A DNA stretch of 64,000 bases from Hyphomicrobiales bacterium (GCA_003577315.1 QEVK01000003.1:62001-126000); one strand, 5' to 3'; numbered from the stretch's first letter, positions 1 to 8,686 are shown. Notes: generated by a model not told the origin, from the sequence alone. Translations and numbers: made by a program.

Positions 1-1431
1 GGCGAGGCCGAGGAAGGCGAAGAAGCCGACCACGTCGGTCACCGTGGTGACGAAGACGGAGGACGCCACCGCCGGGTCGGCGCCGAAGCGGTCGAGCAGC
101 AGCGGGATCAGGATGCCGGCCAGCGCGGCCACGAACATGTTGATGACCATGGCCGCGGCGATGATGCCGCCGAGATTGGGATCGTCGAACCAGAAGCCGG
201 CGACGATGCCGATCAGCGTGGCGAAGATCGCCCCGTTCAGCAGGCCGACGCCGATCTCGCGGCGGATGATGCGCCCGGCATTGTAGATGTCGAGATCCTT
301 GGTGGCGAGCGCGCGCACCGTCACCGTCATGGTCTGCGAGGCGGCGTTGCCGCCCATGCCTGCGACGATGGGCATCAGGATCGCCAGCGCCACGATCTCC
401 TGGATGGTGGCGTCGAACAGGCCGATGACGGACGCGGCCAGGAACGCCATGACGAGGTTGACCATCAGCCACGGCACGCGCGAGCGCGAGGCGGCGAGCA
501 CGGTGTCGGACAGCTCCTCGTCGCCGACGCCGCCGAGGCGCATCAGGTCCTCCTCCGCCTCCTGCTGGATGACGTCGACCACGTCGTCGATGGTCAGGAC
601 GCCCACGAGGCGGTCGTTCTCGTCGACCACGGCGGCCGACAGTAGGTCGTACTGCTCGAACTCGTGCGCGGCCTCCTCCTGGTCCATGGTGGCGGGGATC
701 GCGTGGCGCGTCTCGTGCATGATCTCCTCGACCTTGACCGTGCGCCTGGTGCGCAGGATGCGGTCGAGGTCGACGGCGCCGAGCAGCCGGAAGGTCGGGT
801 CGATGACGAAGATCTGCGAGAACTTGTCCGGCAGGTTCACGTCCTCGCGCATGTAGTCGATGGTCTGGCCCACGGTCCAGAACGGCGGCACGGCGACGAA
901 CTCGGTCTGCATGCGCCGGCCGGCGCTCTCGTCCGGGTAGTCGAGGGCGCGGCGCAGCCGGATGCGCTCGGTGAAGGGCAGCCTGGCGAGGATCGCCTCG
1001 CGGTCCTCGTCGTCGAGGTCTTCCAGGATGTAGACCGCATCGTCGGAGTCGAGCTCCTGCACGGCCTGGGCGATCTGGTCGTCGGGCAGCGCCTCGACGA
1101 TGTCGAGGCGGATCGCCTCGTCCACCTCGGTCAGCGCCGAGAAGTCGAAGTCCTTGCCCATCAGCTCGACGAGCGCGTGGCGCTGCTCGGGAAGCAGCGC
1201 CTCGAGCAGGTCGCCGACCTCCGATTCGTGCAGCGCGCCGACGTCGCGGCGCAGCGTCAGCGTGTCGCGGTCGGCGATCGCCGCGCCGATATGGGCGAGG
1301 AAGGACGGGCGCACGACGCCGTGCTCGTCGTAGATCGAGGCGTCGGCGGCCTCGGCATGGCCCGCTTCGGCGTGGCCCGCGTCAGCGCGGGGCGCGTCGG
1401 CTTCCGGCGGTCGGTCATGCGGTTCGTCCAA
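1..1431 (-). CDS. mgtE: Magnesium transporter MgtE (C-terminal end outside the window)
   Basis: Mg2+ channel/transporter of the inner membrane. The reading frame gives 477 residues in family order: an N-terminal MgtE domain (EVGDLLEALLPEQ, LDIVEALPDDQ), a CBS pair (FAVIDPT-like FVIDPTFRLLGAVD and VVDENDRLVGVLTIDDV), then five membrane segments. The pore signatures GMGGNAASQT and DPAVASSVFVTT are present. The frame leaves the window at FLGLA, normally only a few residues before the end. There is no ATG upstream of the conserved domain and a stop lies just before it. The best start is TTG at 1431, preceded by GGGAGG five bases away, giving an acidic, Ala/His-rich leader of about 40 residues. 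MgtE is usually gated by Mg2+ bound between the N and CBS domains. Function is secure; the TTG start is an inference. Confidence 0.93.
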   Translation of the reverse strand, partial: MDEPHDRPPEADAPRADAGHAEAGHAEAADASIYDEHGVVRPSFLAHIGAAIADRDTLTLRRDVGALHESEVGDLLEALLPEQRHALVELMGKDFDFSALTEVDEAIRLDIVEALPDDQIAQAVQELDSDDAVYILEDLDDEDREAILARLPFTERIRLRRALDYPDESAGRRMQTEFVAVPPFWTVGQTIDYMREDVNLPDKFSQIFVIDPTFRLLGAVDLDRILRTRRTVKVEEIMHETRHAIPATMDQEEAAHEFEQYDLLSAAVVDENDRLVGVLTIDDVVDVIQQEAEEDLMRLGGVGDEELSDTVLAASRSRVPWLMVNLVMAFLAASVIGLFDATIQEIVALAILMPIVAGMGGNAASQTMTVTVRALATKDLDIYNAGRIIRREIGVGLLNGAIFATLIGIVAGFWFDDPNLGGIIAAAMVINMFVAALAGILIPLLLDRFGADPAVASSVFVTTVTDVVGFFAFLGLA

Positions 1432-1570
1432 GATCGCCTCCCGTGCCGGTTCGTCGCATCAGGCCGAGGGTGCGGCCGGTCCTGCCGTTGAAGATAGGGC
1501 GATTCGCGCAAGCGCCCCGCCTGTTGCAGAACGCGCGCGGGCGGCGGCGGTTGCGCCGCCGTCGCGTCGT

Positions 1571-2098
1571 TCAGGTGGCGGCGAGACCCGCCTTGAAGCG
1601 CTTCGCATTGGCGACGTAGTGCTGGGCCGAGACCCGCAGTCGCGCGACCGCCGCGGCGTCGAGCTCGCGCACCACCTTCGCCGGCGAGCCGACGATCAGC
1701 GAGTTGTCCGGGAACTGCTTGCCCTCGGTGACGAGCGCGCCCGCGCCCACGAGGCAGTTGTTGCCGATCCGCGCGCCGTTGAGCACGATGGCGCCCATGC
1801 CGATCAGCGTGTTGTCGCCGATGGTGCAGCCGTGGAGGATGGCGCGGTGGCCGATGGTGCAGCCCTCGCCCACCGTCAGCGCGAAGCCGGGATCGGTGTG
1901 CATGACGGTCAGCTCCTGCACGTTGGAGCGCGCGCCGATACTGATCAGTTCGTTGTCGCCGCGCAGCACCGCGCCGAACCAGATGCCGACCTCGCGGCCG
2001 AGCGAGACCCTGCCCATCACCTGGGCGTCGGGGGCGATCCAGATCGTGTCCTCGCCGTCGAGCTGCGGCGCGACCCCGTCGAGCGAATAAACCGGCAT
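1571..2098 (-). CDS. Gamma-carbonic anhydrase family protein
   Basis: A 175-residue left-handed beta-helix protein built from hexapeptide repeats ([20 protein letters not shown]). The three metal-binding histidines of gamma carbonic anhydrases are at His67 (VMHTDPG), His84 and His89 (GHRAILHGC). Family members, often named YrdA or PaaY, bind Zn or Fe and hydrate CO2 or act as thioesterases, so the substrate cannot be read from sequence alone. It starts at ATG with AGGAGGTG six bases upstream and lies 139 bases downstream of mgtE on the same strand. It is cytosolic, with no signal peptide. Assignment to the fold is firm; enzymatic activity is inferred. Confidence 0.88.
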   Translation of the reverse strand: MPVYSLDGVAPQLDGEDTIWIAPDAQVMGRVSLGREVGIWFGAVLRGDNELISIGARSNVQELTVMHTDPGFALTVGEGCTIGHRAILHGCTIGDNTLIGMGAIVLNGARIGNNCLVGAGALVTEGKQFPDNSLIVGSPAKVVRELDAAAVARLRVSAQHYVANAKRFKAGLAAT

Positions 2099-2244
2099 GG
2101 CGACACCTCCTGTTCGATCGCGCCTGACCTTTCCTTAGAAGGGCCGTGTGACAAAACGCAAGGGCGCGGCCGCCGCAGGCGCGACATTTACGCCGCGTTT
2201 ACCATGTCGCGACAATGTCGGAGCGATAGCAGGGAGATCGAGGC

Positions 2245-3012
2245 GTGCAGGCAGGCGCGATGCGGGCGGCCCACCACACGGGCGGCGACACCGGCGGGGA
2301 TGCCGCGCCGGCGGCGCTGCGCTCGCGCTTCGTGATGCGCACCTTCATGGCGCTCGCGGCGCTGGCGCTGCTTTCGGCCGGCATCAGCCTTGCCGGCAAG
2401 TGGGCCGGCCGCGCCATCGTCATGGCCGGCCACAGCGACGACACCAGCCTGCGCGAGATCGTCATCGGCAACGATGTGCTCGATGTGCCCGCCAACATGA
2501 TCCGCTTCGATGCGGCGCGGCGCGACGGCGCCGCCGGGCGGCTCGACCTGTATCTGCGCTGGCCGCAGATGGACGGCTACAGCCACGCCGCCCGCGACGC
2601 CTTCAACCACGCCGACGGAGACCGCTCGATCCTGTTCCTGTCGTTCGAGCCGCGCATGATGTCGCGCGACATGAGCGGCCGCTTCGAGCCGATCTACCGC
2701 GAGCTGATCGAGGAACCGGGGCGCCCGGGCCCGGGCGGGCTCGTCGTCCACCGCTTCCCGGAGAACTCCGGCTATGTCGACGAGGTGCTGGCGGTCGCGC
2801 GGACGGACGGCGGCGAGCCGTTCGTGATGCGCTGCCTCGCGGGGGCCGCCGCGCGCGAATCGCTTGCGCCTTGCGAGCGCGACATCCATGTCGGGCGCGG
2901 GCTCAGCCTCGTCTACCGCGTGCCGGCGAGGCTTGCCGGGCAATGGCGCGAGATCGAGGCGAAGGTGCGGGAGGCGGCGGCCGGCTTCCTGAAGGCGGAC
3001 GCCGCGCCCTGA
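2245..3012 (+). CDS. Conserved hypothetical membrane-anchored protein
   Basis: I do not recognise a characterised family. The 255-residue product has a short Ala/Gly/His-rich cytoplasmic N-terminus, one hydrophobic helix at about residues 31-50 (RTFMALAALALLSAGISLAG), and a mixed alpha/beta region of about 200 residues that would lie in the periplasm. That part contains DLYLRWPQMDGY, ILFLSFEPRMMSRD and two cysteines about ten residues apart (MRCLAGA, LAPCERD) that could form a disulfide. The chosen start is GTG at 2245 with AGGGAG eight bases upstream; ATG at 2260 is an alternative. Codon use and GC3 match the neighbours, and it runs opposite to the genes on both sides. It is probably a Rhizobiales-restricted envelope protein. 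Confidence 0.72.
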   Translation: MQAGAMRAAHHTGGDTGGDAAPAALRSRFVMRTFMALAALALLSAGISLAGKWAGRAIVMAGHSDDTSLREIVIGNDVLDVPANMIRFDAARRDGAAGRLDLYLRWPQMDGYSHAARDAFNHADGDRSILFLSFEPRMMSRDMSGRFEPIYRELIEEPGRPGPGGLVVHRFPENSGYVDEVLAVARTDGGEPFVMRCLAGAAARESLAPCERDIHVGRGLSLVYRVPARLAGQWREIEAKVREAAAGFLKADAAP

Positions 3013-3015
3013 CGG

Positions 3016-3225
3016 TCAGTCGAGATCGACGTCGAGGATCGCCATCGAGAAATTGTACGACAGCTCGCCGTCGTCATCGTCCTTGAAGATGATGCCGAGG
3101 AACTCCTCGCCGAGGTAGAGCTCGCACGAATCCTCCTTGCGGGGCCGCGCCTTGACCTGAAGCTGCGGGTTCTGGAACGTACGCTTGAAATAGGCGTCGA
3201 GCTTCCTGATCTCTTCGGGTTTCAA
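3016..3225 (-). CDS. DUF3126 family protein
   Basis: A small protein of 69 residues matching the alphaproteobacterial DUF3126 family along its whole length: KPEEIRKLDAYFKRTF at the N-terminus, KARPRKEDSCELYLGEEF in the middle, and an acidic DDDDGELSYNFSMAILD C-terminus. The family function is unknown. The frame stays open to 3309 upstream, but that extension is low complexity. Homology begins exactly at TTG 3225 (LKPEEI), which has GGAG about seven bases upstream, so TTG is taken as the start. Its 3' end faces the hypothetical gene at 2245-3012 with only three bases between stop codons. Confidence 0.82.
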   Translation of the reverse strand: MKPEEIRKLDAYFKRTFQNPQLQVKARPRKEDSCELYLGEEFLGIIFKDDDDGELSYNFSMAILDVDLD

Positions 3226-3337
3226 ACCTGCTCTCCGGGCGGCTGTGTGATCGGACCGGCATCTGGCATGCCCGGCACGGGCATGTAAAGTGCGCGCGCC
3301 GTCTTTCAAGGCCGGTGCACAGGAGAAGGAGGACGCC

Positions 3338-4159
3338 TCAGCTCTCGCCGCTGAGGAGCTGGTCCATCGCCCGCGAGGGCTCGTCGCAGCCGGTCTCGCC
3401 GACGATGCGGGCCGGCACGCCCGCCACCGTGCGGTTGTTGGGCACGGAGGCGAGCAGCACGGAGCCGGCGGCCACGCGCGAGCACGAGCCGACGGTGATG
3501 TTGCCCAGGATGGTGGCGCCCGCGCCGATCAGCACGCCGTTGCCGATCTTGGGGTGGCGGTCGCCCGAGGCCTTGCCGGTGCCGCCCAGCGTCACCCCGT
3601 GCAGCAGCGAGACGTTGTCGCCCACCACCGCCGTCTCGCCGATGACGAGGCCGGTGGCGTGGTCGATGAAGATGCCCTTGCCCATCCGCGCCGCAGGGTG
3701 GATGTCGGTCTGGAACACGGCCGAGGAGCGGCTTTGCAGGTAGAGCGCGAAGTCCCTGCGCCCCTGCCGCCACAGCCAGTGCGCCAGCCGGTGGGTCTGG
3801 ATGGCGTGGAAGCCCTTGAAATAGAGGATCGGCATCAGGAAGCGGTCGCAGGCCGGGTCGCGGTCGTAATAGGCCTGGATGTCGACGCGCACCGTCACGC
3901 CCCAGTCCTGCCCGTCGCGCAGCATCGCCTGGTAGGTCTGGCGGATCAGGTCGGCGCCGAGGTCGGGATGGTCGAGCCGTTCGGCGAGGCGATGGATGAC
4001 GGCGTCCTCGAGCCGGTCGTGGTTGAGCACCGTGGCATAGAGGAAGGCGGCCAGCAGCGGGTCGCGCTCGACCGCCTCGGCGGCCTCGCGCCGCACCGCG
4101 CTCCAGATCGGGTCGACCGGCTTGACGGAGTTCTGCCTGGCTGCGCTTGCGCCGCTCAT
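3338..4159 (-). CDS. cysE: Serine O-acetyltransferase
   Basis: Transfers acetyl from acetyl-CoA to L-serine, the first step of cysteine synthesis. The 273-residue product has the helical N-terminal SATase domain (DPIWSAVRREA to about residue 140), then the left-handed beta helix with FQTDIHPAARMGKGIFIDHATG, which carries the catalytic Asp-His pair, and the CoA-side motif SLLHGVTLGGTGK. The usual C-terminal tail that docks into cysteine synthase is present in length but ends in GES rather than the common Ile. The start at 4159 (MSGASAARQN) is preferred over an upstream in-frame start at 4207 because it matches family length and has AAGGAA upstream. It is transcribed divergently from the crotonase-fold gene. 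Confidence 0.94.
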   Translation of the reverse strand: MSGASAARQNSVKPVDPIWSAVRREAAEAVERDPLLAAFLYATVLNHDRLEDAVIHRLAERLDHPDLGADLIRQTYQAMLRDGQDWGVTVRVDIQAYYDRDPACDRFLMPILYFKGFHAIQTHRLAHWLWRQGRRDFALYLQSRSSAVFQTDIHPAARMGKGIFIDHATGLVIGETAVVGDNVSLLHGVTLGGTGKASGDRHPKIGNGVLIGAGATILGNITVGSCSRVAAGSVLLASVPNNRTVAGVPARIVGETGCDEPSRAMDQLLSGES

Positions 4160-4276
4160 CGGGTTTTTTCCTTCTCGAATGCCTTGCTTCGGCAAGGGCG
4201 GAACCATAATCCAAATCCGGGGTCAACCAAACCGCATTTTCTTCAACGCCGCTTCAACAGGATCGATGCAGCGCAA

Positions 4277-5071
4277 ATGAGCGACAACGGGCAAACGGGT
4301 TTCCTGAGGACGCAGGCCGGCGACGGCGTGGCGAGGATCGTCATCGACCGGCCGGCGCGCAAGAACGCCATGACGCAGGCGATGTGGCGCGAGATGGCGC
4401 GGCTCTTTCATGCCTTCGCCGCCGACGGCGGCGTGCGCGTCGTCGTGCTTTGCGGCGCGGGCGGCGATTTCTGCGCCGGCGCCGACATCGGCGAGTTCGA
4501 GACCGTGCGCGGCGATGCCGCGAGCGCGCGCCTCTACGAATCGGAGAACTCGGCCGCCTTCGCCGCCATCCGCGACTGCCCGGTGCCGACCGTCGCGGCG
4601 ATCTCGGGCATATGCTTCGGCGGCGGCTTCGGCATGGCGGCGGCCTGCGACATCAGGATCGCCGCCAGCGACGCCACCTTCAGCGTGCCGGCGGCCAAGC
4701 TCGGCCTCGCCTATCCCGTCGACGCCATGGCCGACATCGTCCACGCGCTCGGCACGCAGACGGCGAAGTACCTGACCTACTCGGCCGCGCGGCTCGACGC
4801 GGCGGCGGCGCGCGAGGCGGGCTTCCTGCTCGAGGTGGTCGCGCCCGACGCGCTCGACGGCCGCGTCGCCGCGCTGGCTGCCGGCATCGCCGCCAACGCG
4901 CCGCTTTCGGTGCGCGCCTCCAAGGCGTCGATCCGCGCGGTTCTGACCGGGCTTGCCGCCGATGCCGGAAAGGCGGCGGCGCTCGGCGACGCCACCTTCG
5001 AGAGCGACGACTATGCGGAAGGGCGCGCCGCCTTCCGCGAAAGGCGCCCTGCCCGGTTCAGCGGGCGCTGA
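4277..5071 (+). CDS. Enoyl-CoA hydratase/isomerase (crotonase) family protein, catalytic Glu residues missing
   Basis: A 264-residue crotonase-fold protein. The oxyanion-hole motifs are clear: GGDFCAGADIGEF and ISGICFGGGFGMAAACD. In classical enoyl-CoA hydratase two glutamates act as acid and base, in GGGCE and QPE. Here the aligned positions read GGGFG and SVPA, so both are non-acidic. Binding of an acyl-CoA thioester and stabilisation of its enolate are expected, but simple hydration is doubtful. Related enzymes without these residues do isomerisation, decarboxylation or dehalogenation, or are non-catalytic. The frame is open for a long way upstream, but the conserved protein starts at ATG 4277, which has only a weak ribosome-binding site. 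It is followed 48 bases later by the AlkX-like gene on the same strand. Confidence 0.85.
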   Translation: MSDNGQTGFLRTQAGDGVARIVIDRPARKNAMTQAMWREMARLFHAFAADGGVRVVVLCGAGGDFCAGADIGEFETVRGDAASARLYESENSAAFAAIRDCPVPTVAAISGICFGGGFGMAAACDIRIAASDATFSVPAAKLGLAYPVDAMADIVHALGTQTAKYLTYSAARLDAAAAREAGFLLEVVAPDALDGRVAALAAGIAANAPLSVRASKASIRAVLTGLAADAGKAAALGDATFESDDYAEGRAAFRERRPARFSGR

Positions 5072-5119
5072 GCGGATTTCGGGTGGACATAACGGGAACG
5101 TCGCATAGGCTTGGCAACC

Positions 5120-6313
5120 ATGACGACGACGATTCCCAACCGTCAGGCCCGCCGCCACCTGATGGCGCTGACCGGCCTTGACGGGCGCGCCGGGCCGATG
5201 CGCCGGCGGGAGCTTGCACGCGCCATCGACGGCCTCGGCTTCGTGCAGGTCGACAGCGTCAACGTGCTGGAGCGCGCCCACCATCACATCCTGTTCTCGC
5301 GCGGGGCCGGCTATCGCCGGGCCGACCTTTCGGCGCTTGTGGAGAAGGACAGGAGCCTGTTCGAGAACTGGACGCACGACGCCTCGATCATCCCGAGCGC
5401 CTTCTTTCCCTACTGGCGCCACCGCTTCGCGCGCGAGAAGGCGCGGCTGCGCGAGCGCTGGAAGGCGCATTTCGGGGCCGAGCATTTCGACGACGACATC
5501 GACCGGGTGCTCGACCGCATCGCCCGCGACGGGCCGGTGATGGCGCGCGACTTCGAGGGCGACAAGCCGGGCGGCGGCTGGTGGGCCTGGCACCCTTCCA
5601 AGGCGGCGCTGGAATATCTGTGGCGCACCGGCGAGCTTTCGATCACGCGGCGCGAGGGCTTCCAGAAGGTCTACGACCTGACGGAGAGGGTGATTCCGCA
5701 GGTCCACCGCGAGGTCGAGGTCGACCGCGACGCTTTCGTCGACTGGGCCTGCCGCGAGGCGCTGAAGCGGCTGGGCTTCGCCACGCGCGGCGAGATCGCG
5801 GCGTTCTGGGCGCTGCTGACGCCGGCCGAGGTGGACGCATGGATCGCCGCCAATCGCGACGCGCTGGTGCCGGTCCGTGTCGAGACGGTGGACGACGGCA
5901 AGCCGCGCGCCTCGCTCGCGCTGCCCGGCGCCGTGGAGGCGGCGCGCGACGCGCCGGAGCCGCCCGACCGGGTGCGCATCCTCAGCCCCTTCGACCCGCT
6001 GATGCGCGACCGGGCGCGGGCCGAGCGGCTGTTCGGCTTCTCCTACCGCATCGAGATCTTCGTGCCGGAGGCCAAGCGCCGCTACGGCTACTACGTCTAC
6101 CCGGTGCTGCGCGGCGACGCCACGGTCGGGCGCATCGACGTCAAGGCCGAGCGTGAGCGCGACGCGCTCGCCGTGCGCGCCTTCTGGCTGGAGCCGGGCG
6201 TGCGGCCGTCGAAGATGCTGACGGCCAAGCTGGAGGCGGAGCTGGAGCGGCTGCGCCGCTTCGCCGGCGTCGGCCGCGTCGCGTTCGCCGACGGCTGGCT
6301 CAAGCCGGGTTAG
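5120..6313 (+). CDS. Winged-helix DNA glycosylase, YcaQ/AlkX type (HTH_42 family)
   Basis: The 397-residue product matches the HTH_42/YcaQ family along its length. The N-terminus carries GFVQVDSVNVLERAHH, whose Gln-Val-Asp fits the Gln-X-Asp catalytic motif described for AlkX/YcaQ glycosylases that unhook interstrand crosslinks. Next come LFENWTHDASIIP, RDFEGDKPGGGWW, ALEYLWRTGELSI and the C-terminal ILSPFDPLMRDR. These enzymes work on DNA in the cytoplasm as tandem winged helices. The TTG at 5111 is in frame, but ATG 5120 is the simpler start. It follows the crotonase-fold gene with a short gap and may share its transcript. A palindromic repeat lies right after the stop. The family call is strong; the substrate is inferred from characterised relatives. 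Confidence 0.85.
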   Translation: MTTTIPNRQARRHLMALTGLDGRAGPMRRRELARAIDGLGFVQVDSVNVLERAHHHILFSRGAGYRRADLSALVEKDRSLFENWTHDASIIPSAFFPYWRHRFAREKARLRERWKAHFGAEHFDDDIDRVLDRIARDGPVMARDFEGDKPGGGWWAWHPSKAALEYLWRTGELSITRREGFQKVYDLTERVIPQVHREVEVDRDAFVDWACREALKRLGFATRGEIAAFWALLTPAEVDAWIAANRDALVPVRVETVDDGKPRASLALPGAVEAARDAPEPPDRVRILSPFDPLMRDRARAERLFGFSYRIEIFVPEAKRRYGYYVYPVLRGDATVGRIDVKAERERDALAVRAFWLEPGVRPSKMLTAKLEAELERLRRFAGVGRVAFADGWLKPG

Positions 6314-6322
6314 GGCGCTGGA

Positions 6323-6411
6323 CCGAAAAGTTTATGCACTTTTCGGATAAATCCGATGCGCAAACAAAAGGATAGAGCAACACTGCGCATCCGTCAGGAT
6401 GACGTTGCTCT
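6323..6411. repeat. RIME-like palindromic intergenic element
   Basis: Two nested dyads between convergent genes. CCGAAAAGT (6323-6331) pairs with ACTTTTCGG (6338-6346) across a six-base loop. AGAGCAAC (6374-6381) pairs with GTTGCTCT (6404-6411). The arrangement, and the AAAAGT/ACTTTT and AGAGCAA modules, resemble the short mosaic palindromes scattered through rhizobial genomes. The right half overlaps the last codons of the LysR gene. The left hairpin could also end transcription from either side, although it has no long T run. Confidence 0.6.
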
Positions 6412-7308
6412 CGCCATCCCCTCCTGCCCAGACCCGGCGAGCCAGTCGCGGAAGGCGGCGAAGCCGTCGATCTCCAGGCTGCGCGGCGGATAGATCAGCG
6501 AATAGGGCTCGGCGACGACGAGCTGCCGCGCCGAGGCGCGGACCAGCCGGCCGGCGGCGATCTCGGCCTCGGCGAACATTTCCGGCACCAGCGCGATGCC
6601 GAGGCCGGACGCGGCCGCGACGATGACCATGTCGAAATGCTCGAAGCGGTCGCCGCGCAGCACCGAGCGCGCGTCGAGACCGGCGTCGCGGAACCAGTCG
6701 AGCCAGAGCGTCGGCCGCGTCGTCTGCTGAAGGAGCGGCAGCCGCGCCAGCTCCTCGTCGCCCAGCGCCTGCCTGCCGGCCAGAAGCCCGGGGGCTGCGA
6801 CCACGACCAGCCGCTCCTCCATCAGCGGCGTCAGCTCGGCATTGGCCGGTCGCATGTCGCTCCGCTGGATGGCGGCGTCGAACGGGTCGGCGTCGAAATC
6901 GACCGGCTCCAGCCGCGACACGATGTCGAAGGTCACGTCCGGGACGAGCGCGCGGAACGCCTTCAGCCGCGGCGCCAGCCATATCTTGGCGAAGGTCGGC
7001 AGCACCGCGAGCCGCACCACCTTGGTGTGGCCGCCGAAGGCCATCACCGTCATCGACGCCTGGCCGAGATCGGCGAGGATGCGGTCGGCCTCGCGGCGGA
7101 AGGCGCGGCCGGCCTCCGACAGCACCAGCCGCTGCTTGACCCGGTGGAACAGCCGCACGCCGAGCCGGTCCTCCAGGGTGCCCAGCGCGCGGCTGACGGC
7201 GCTCTGCGTCAGGTGCAGCTCGCTCGCCGCCCGCGTCGCCGAGCCGGCGCGCGCGCAGGCGCAGAAGGCGTGGAGCTCGCTGATCGTGGGGATATAAGCG
7301 TAACGCAT
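6394..7308 (-). CDS. LysR-family regulator, GcdR-like
   Basis: A 304-residue LysR-type regulator. The N-terminal winged helix is typical (ELHAFCACARAGSATRAASELHLTQSAVSRALGTLEDRLGVRLF has the AA..LHLTQSAVSR recognition core), followed by a linker helix and a two-lobe effector domain (VVRLAVLPTFAKIWLAPRL onward). It is divergent from glutaryl-CoA dehydrogenase, and the effector domain looks like the GcdR/TrpI/AmpR type, so control of glutarate/lysine catabolism by this protein is the natural inference. The start is at 7308; an in-frame ATG at 7320 would add four residues. The last residues (RATSS) and the stop are encoded by the flanking palindromic repeat. The shared upstream region has a perfect dyad at 7324-7338. 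Confidence 0.88.
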   Translation of the reverse strand: MRYAYIPTISELHAFCACARAGSATRAASELHLTQSAVSRALGTLEDRLGVRLFHRVKQRLVLSEAGRAFRREADRILADLGQASMTVMAFGGHTKVVRLAVLPTFAKIWLAPRLKAFRALVPDVTFDIVSRLEPVDFDADPFDAAIQRSDMRPANAELTPLMEERLVVVAAPGLLAGRQALGDEELARLPLLQQTTRPTLWLDWFRDAGLDARSVLRGDRFEHFDMVIVAAASGLGIALVPEMFAEAEIAAGRLVRASARQLVVAEPYSLIYPPRSLEIDGFAAFRDWLAGSGQEGMARATSS

Positions 7309-7321
7309 GATGCCAACCATA

Positions 7322-7340
7322 TCATGAGCAATTCTCATTA
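7322..7340. promoter_or_regulatory. Candidate LysR operator between the divergent gcdR-like and gcdH genes
   Basis: ATGAG (7324-7328), five bases CAATT, then CTCAT (7334-7338) form a perfect interrupted palindrome with flanking T (7322) and A (7340). LysR regulators bind such dyads, classically T-N11-A. It sits 14 bases upstream of the LysR start and about 80 bases upstream of gcdH, where an autoregulator/activator site would be expected. Not tested. Confidence 0.5.
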
Positions 7341-7417
7341 CCATGCGATTATTGCTCGCTGGAAGCCCGCCCCTCGCCATGCTAGGTGGCCGGTTGTCCC
7401 GAACGATGGAGGAACCC

Positions 7418-8620
7418 ATGGCCGCCGGAGCCGACGCAGGCATGAAGCCGTTTTCGTGGAACGACCCGTTCCTGTTCGACGACCAGCTCACCGAGGACGA
7501 GCGGCTGATCCGCGATTCGGCCGCCGCCTTCGCGGCCGAGAAGCTCGCCCCGCGCGTGCAGGAAGCCTATCTCGACGAGAAGACCGATCCCGGCATCTTC
7601 CGCGAGATGGGCGCGGCCGGCCTTCTCGGCGTCACCGTGCCGGAACAGTATGGCGGCGCGGGCGCCGGCTACGTCTCCTACGGGTTGGTCGCGCGCGAGG
7701 TCGAGCGCATCGATTCCGGCTACCGCTCGATGATGAGCGTGCAGTCGTCGCTGGTCATGCACCCGATCTTCGCCTACGGCAGCGAGGAGCAGCGCATGAA
7801 GTACCTGCCGAAGCTCGCCTCCGGCGAGTTCATCGGCTGCTTCGGCCTGACCGAGCCGGATGCCGGCTCCGACCCCGGCGGCATGAAGACCCGCGCGCAG
7901 AAGATCGACGGCGGCTATCGCCTGACCGGCTCCAAGATGTGGATCTCCAACGCCCCCATCGCCGACGTGTTCGTGGTGTGGGCGAAGTCGGAGGCCCATG
8001 ACAACCAGATCAAGGGCTTCGTCCTCGAAAAGGGCATGAAGGGGCTTTCCGCACCCAAGATCGGCGGCAAGCTCAGCCTGCGCGCCTCGATCACCGGCGA
8101 GATCGTGCTCGACGGCGTCGAGGTCGGCGAGGACGCGCTCTTGCCGAACGTGTCGGGGCTGAAGGGTCCGTTCGGCTGTCTCAACCGCGCCCGCTACGGC
8201 ATTTCCTGGGGCGCGATGGGCGCGGCCGAGGATTGCTGGTTCCGCGCCCGCCAGTACGGCCTCGACCGCAAGCAGTTCGGCAAGCCGCTGGCCGCCACGC
8301 AGCTCTACCAGAAGAAGCTCGCCGACATGCAGACCGAGATCGCGCTCGGCCTCCAGGGCTCGCTTCGCGTCGGCCGGCTGATGGACGAGGGCAAGTTCGC
8401 GCCCGAGATGATCTCCATCGTCAAGCGCAACAATTGCGGCAAGGCGCTCGACATCGCCCGCCAGGCCCGCGACATGCACGGCGGCAACGGCATCCAGGTC
8501 GAGTACCACGTGATGCGCCACGCGCAGAACCTGGAGACCGTCAACACCTACGAGGGCACGCACGACGTGCATGCGCTGATCCTCGGCCGGGCGCAGACGG
8601 GCATCCAGGCCTTCTTCTGA
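7418..8620 (+). CDS. gcdH: Glutaryl-CoA dehydrogenase (acyl-CoA dehydrogenase family)
   Basis: FAD enzyme that oxidises and decarboxylates glutaryl-CoA to crotonyl-CoA at the end of lysine, tryptophan and glutarate breakdown, passing electrons to ETF. The 400-residue product has the dehydrogenase signature [19 protein letters not shown], the adjacent FAD/substrate motif [10 protein letters not shown], the GcdH-typical [15 protein letters not shown], and catalytic Glu379 in [17 protein letters not shown]. Start ATG 7418 has GGAGGA directly upstream; an ATG at 7406 lies in front of that ribosome-binding site and is unlikely. It is divergent from a LysR gene and ends at a strong intrinsic terminator at 8652-8682. 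A general acyl-CoA dehydrogenase role is the only serious alternative. Confidence 0.93.
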   Translation: MAAGADAGMKPFSWNDPFLFDDQLTEDERLIRDSAAAFAAEKLAPRVQEAYLDEKTDPGIFREMGAAGLLGVTVPEQYGGAGAGYVSYGLVAREVERIDSGYRSMMSVQSSLVMHPIFAYGSEEQRMKYLPKLASGEFIGCFGLTEPDAGSDPGGMKTRAQKIDGGYRLTGSKMWISNAPIADVFVVWAKSEAHDNQIKGFVLEKGMKGLSAPKIGGKLSLRASITGEIVLDGVEVGEDALLPNVSGLKGPFGCLNRARYGISWGAMGAAEDCWFRARQYGLDRKQFGKPLAATQLYQKKLADMQTEIALGLQGSLRVGRLMDEGKFAPEMISIVKRNNCGKALDIARQARDMHGGNGIQVEYHVMRHAQNLETVNTYEGTHDVHALILGRAQTGIQAFF

Positions 8621-8651
8621 GACGAGTAGACATCCTCCCTGCCGCGTTCTA

Positions 8652-8682
8652 CCTCTCGGGGCCTGCCCCGAGAGGTTTTTTT
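8652..8682 (+). terminator. Intrinsic terminator after gcdH
   Basis: A perfect ten-base stem, CCTCTCGGGG (8652-8661) with CCCCGAGAGG (8666-8675), loop CCTG, followed at once by seven T residues (8676-8682). It lies 31 bases after the gcdH stop. The 3' arm contains GAGAGG, the only purine-rich sequence near the mazG start at 8687. Confidence 0.93.
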
Positions 8683-8686
8683 ATCC

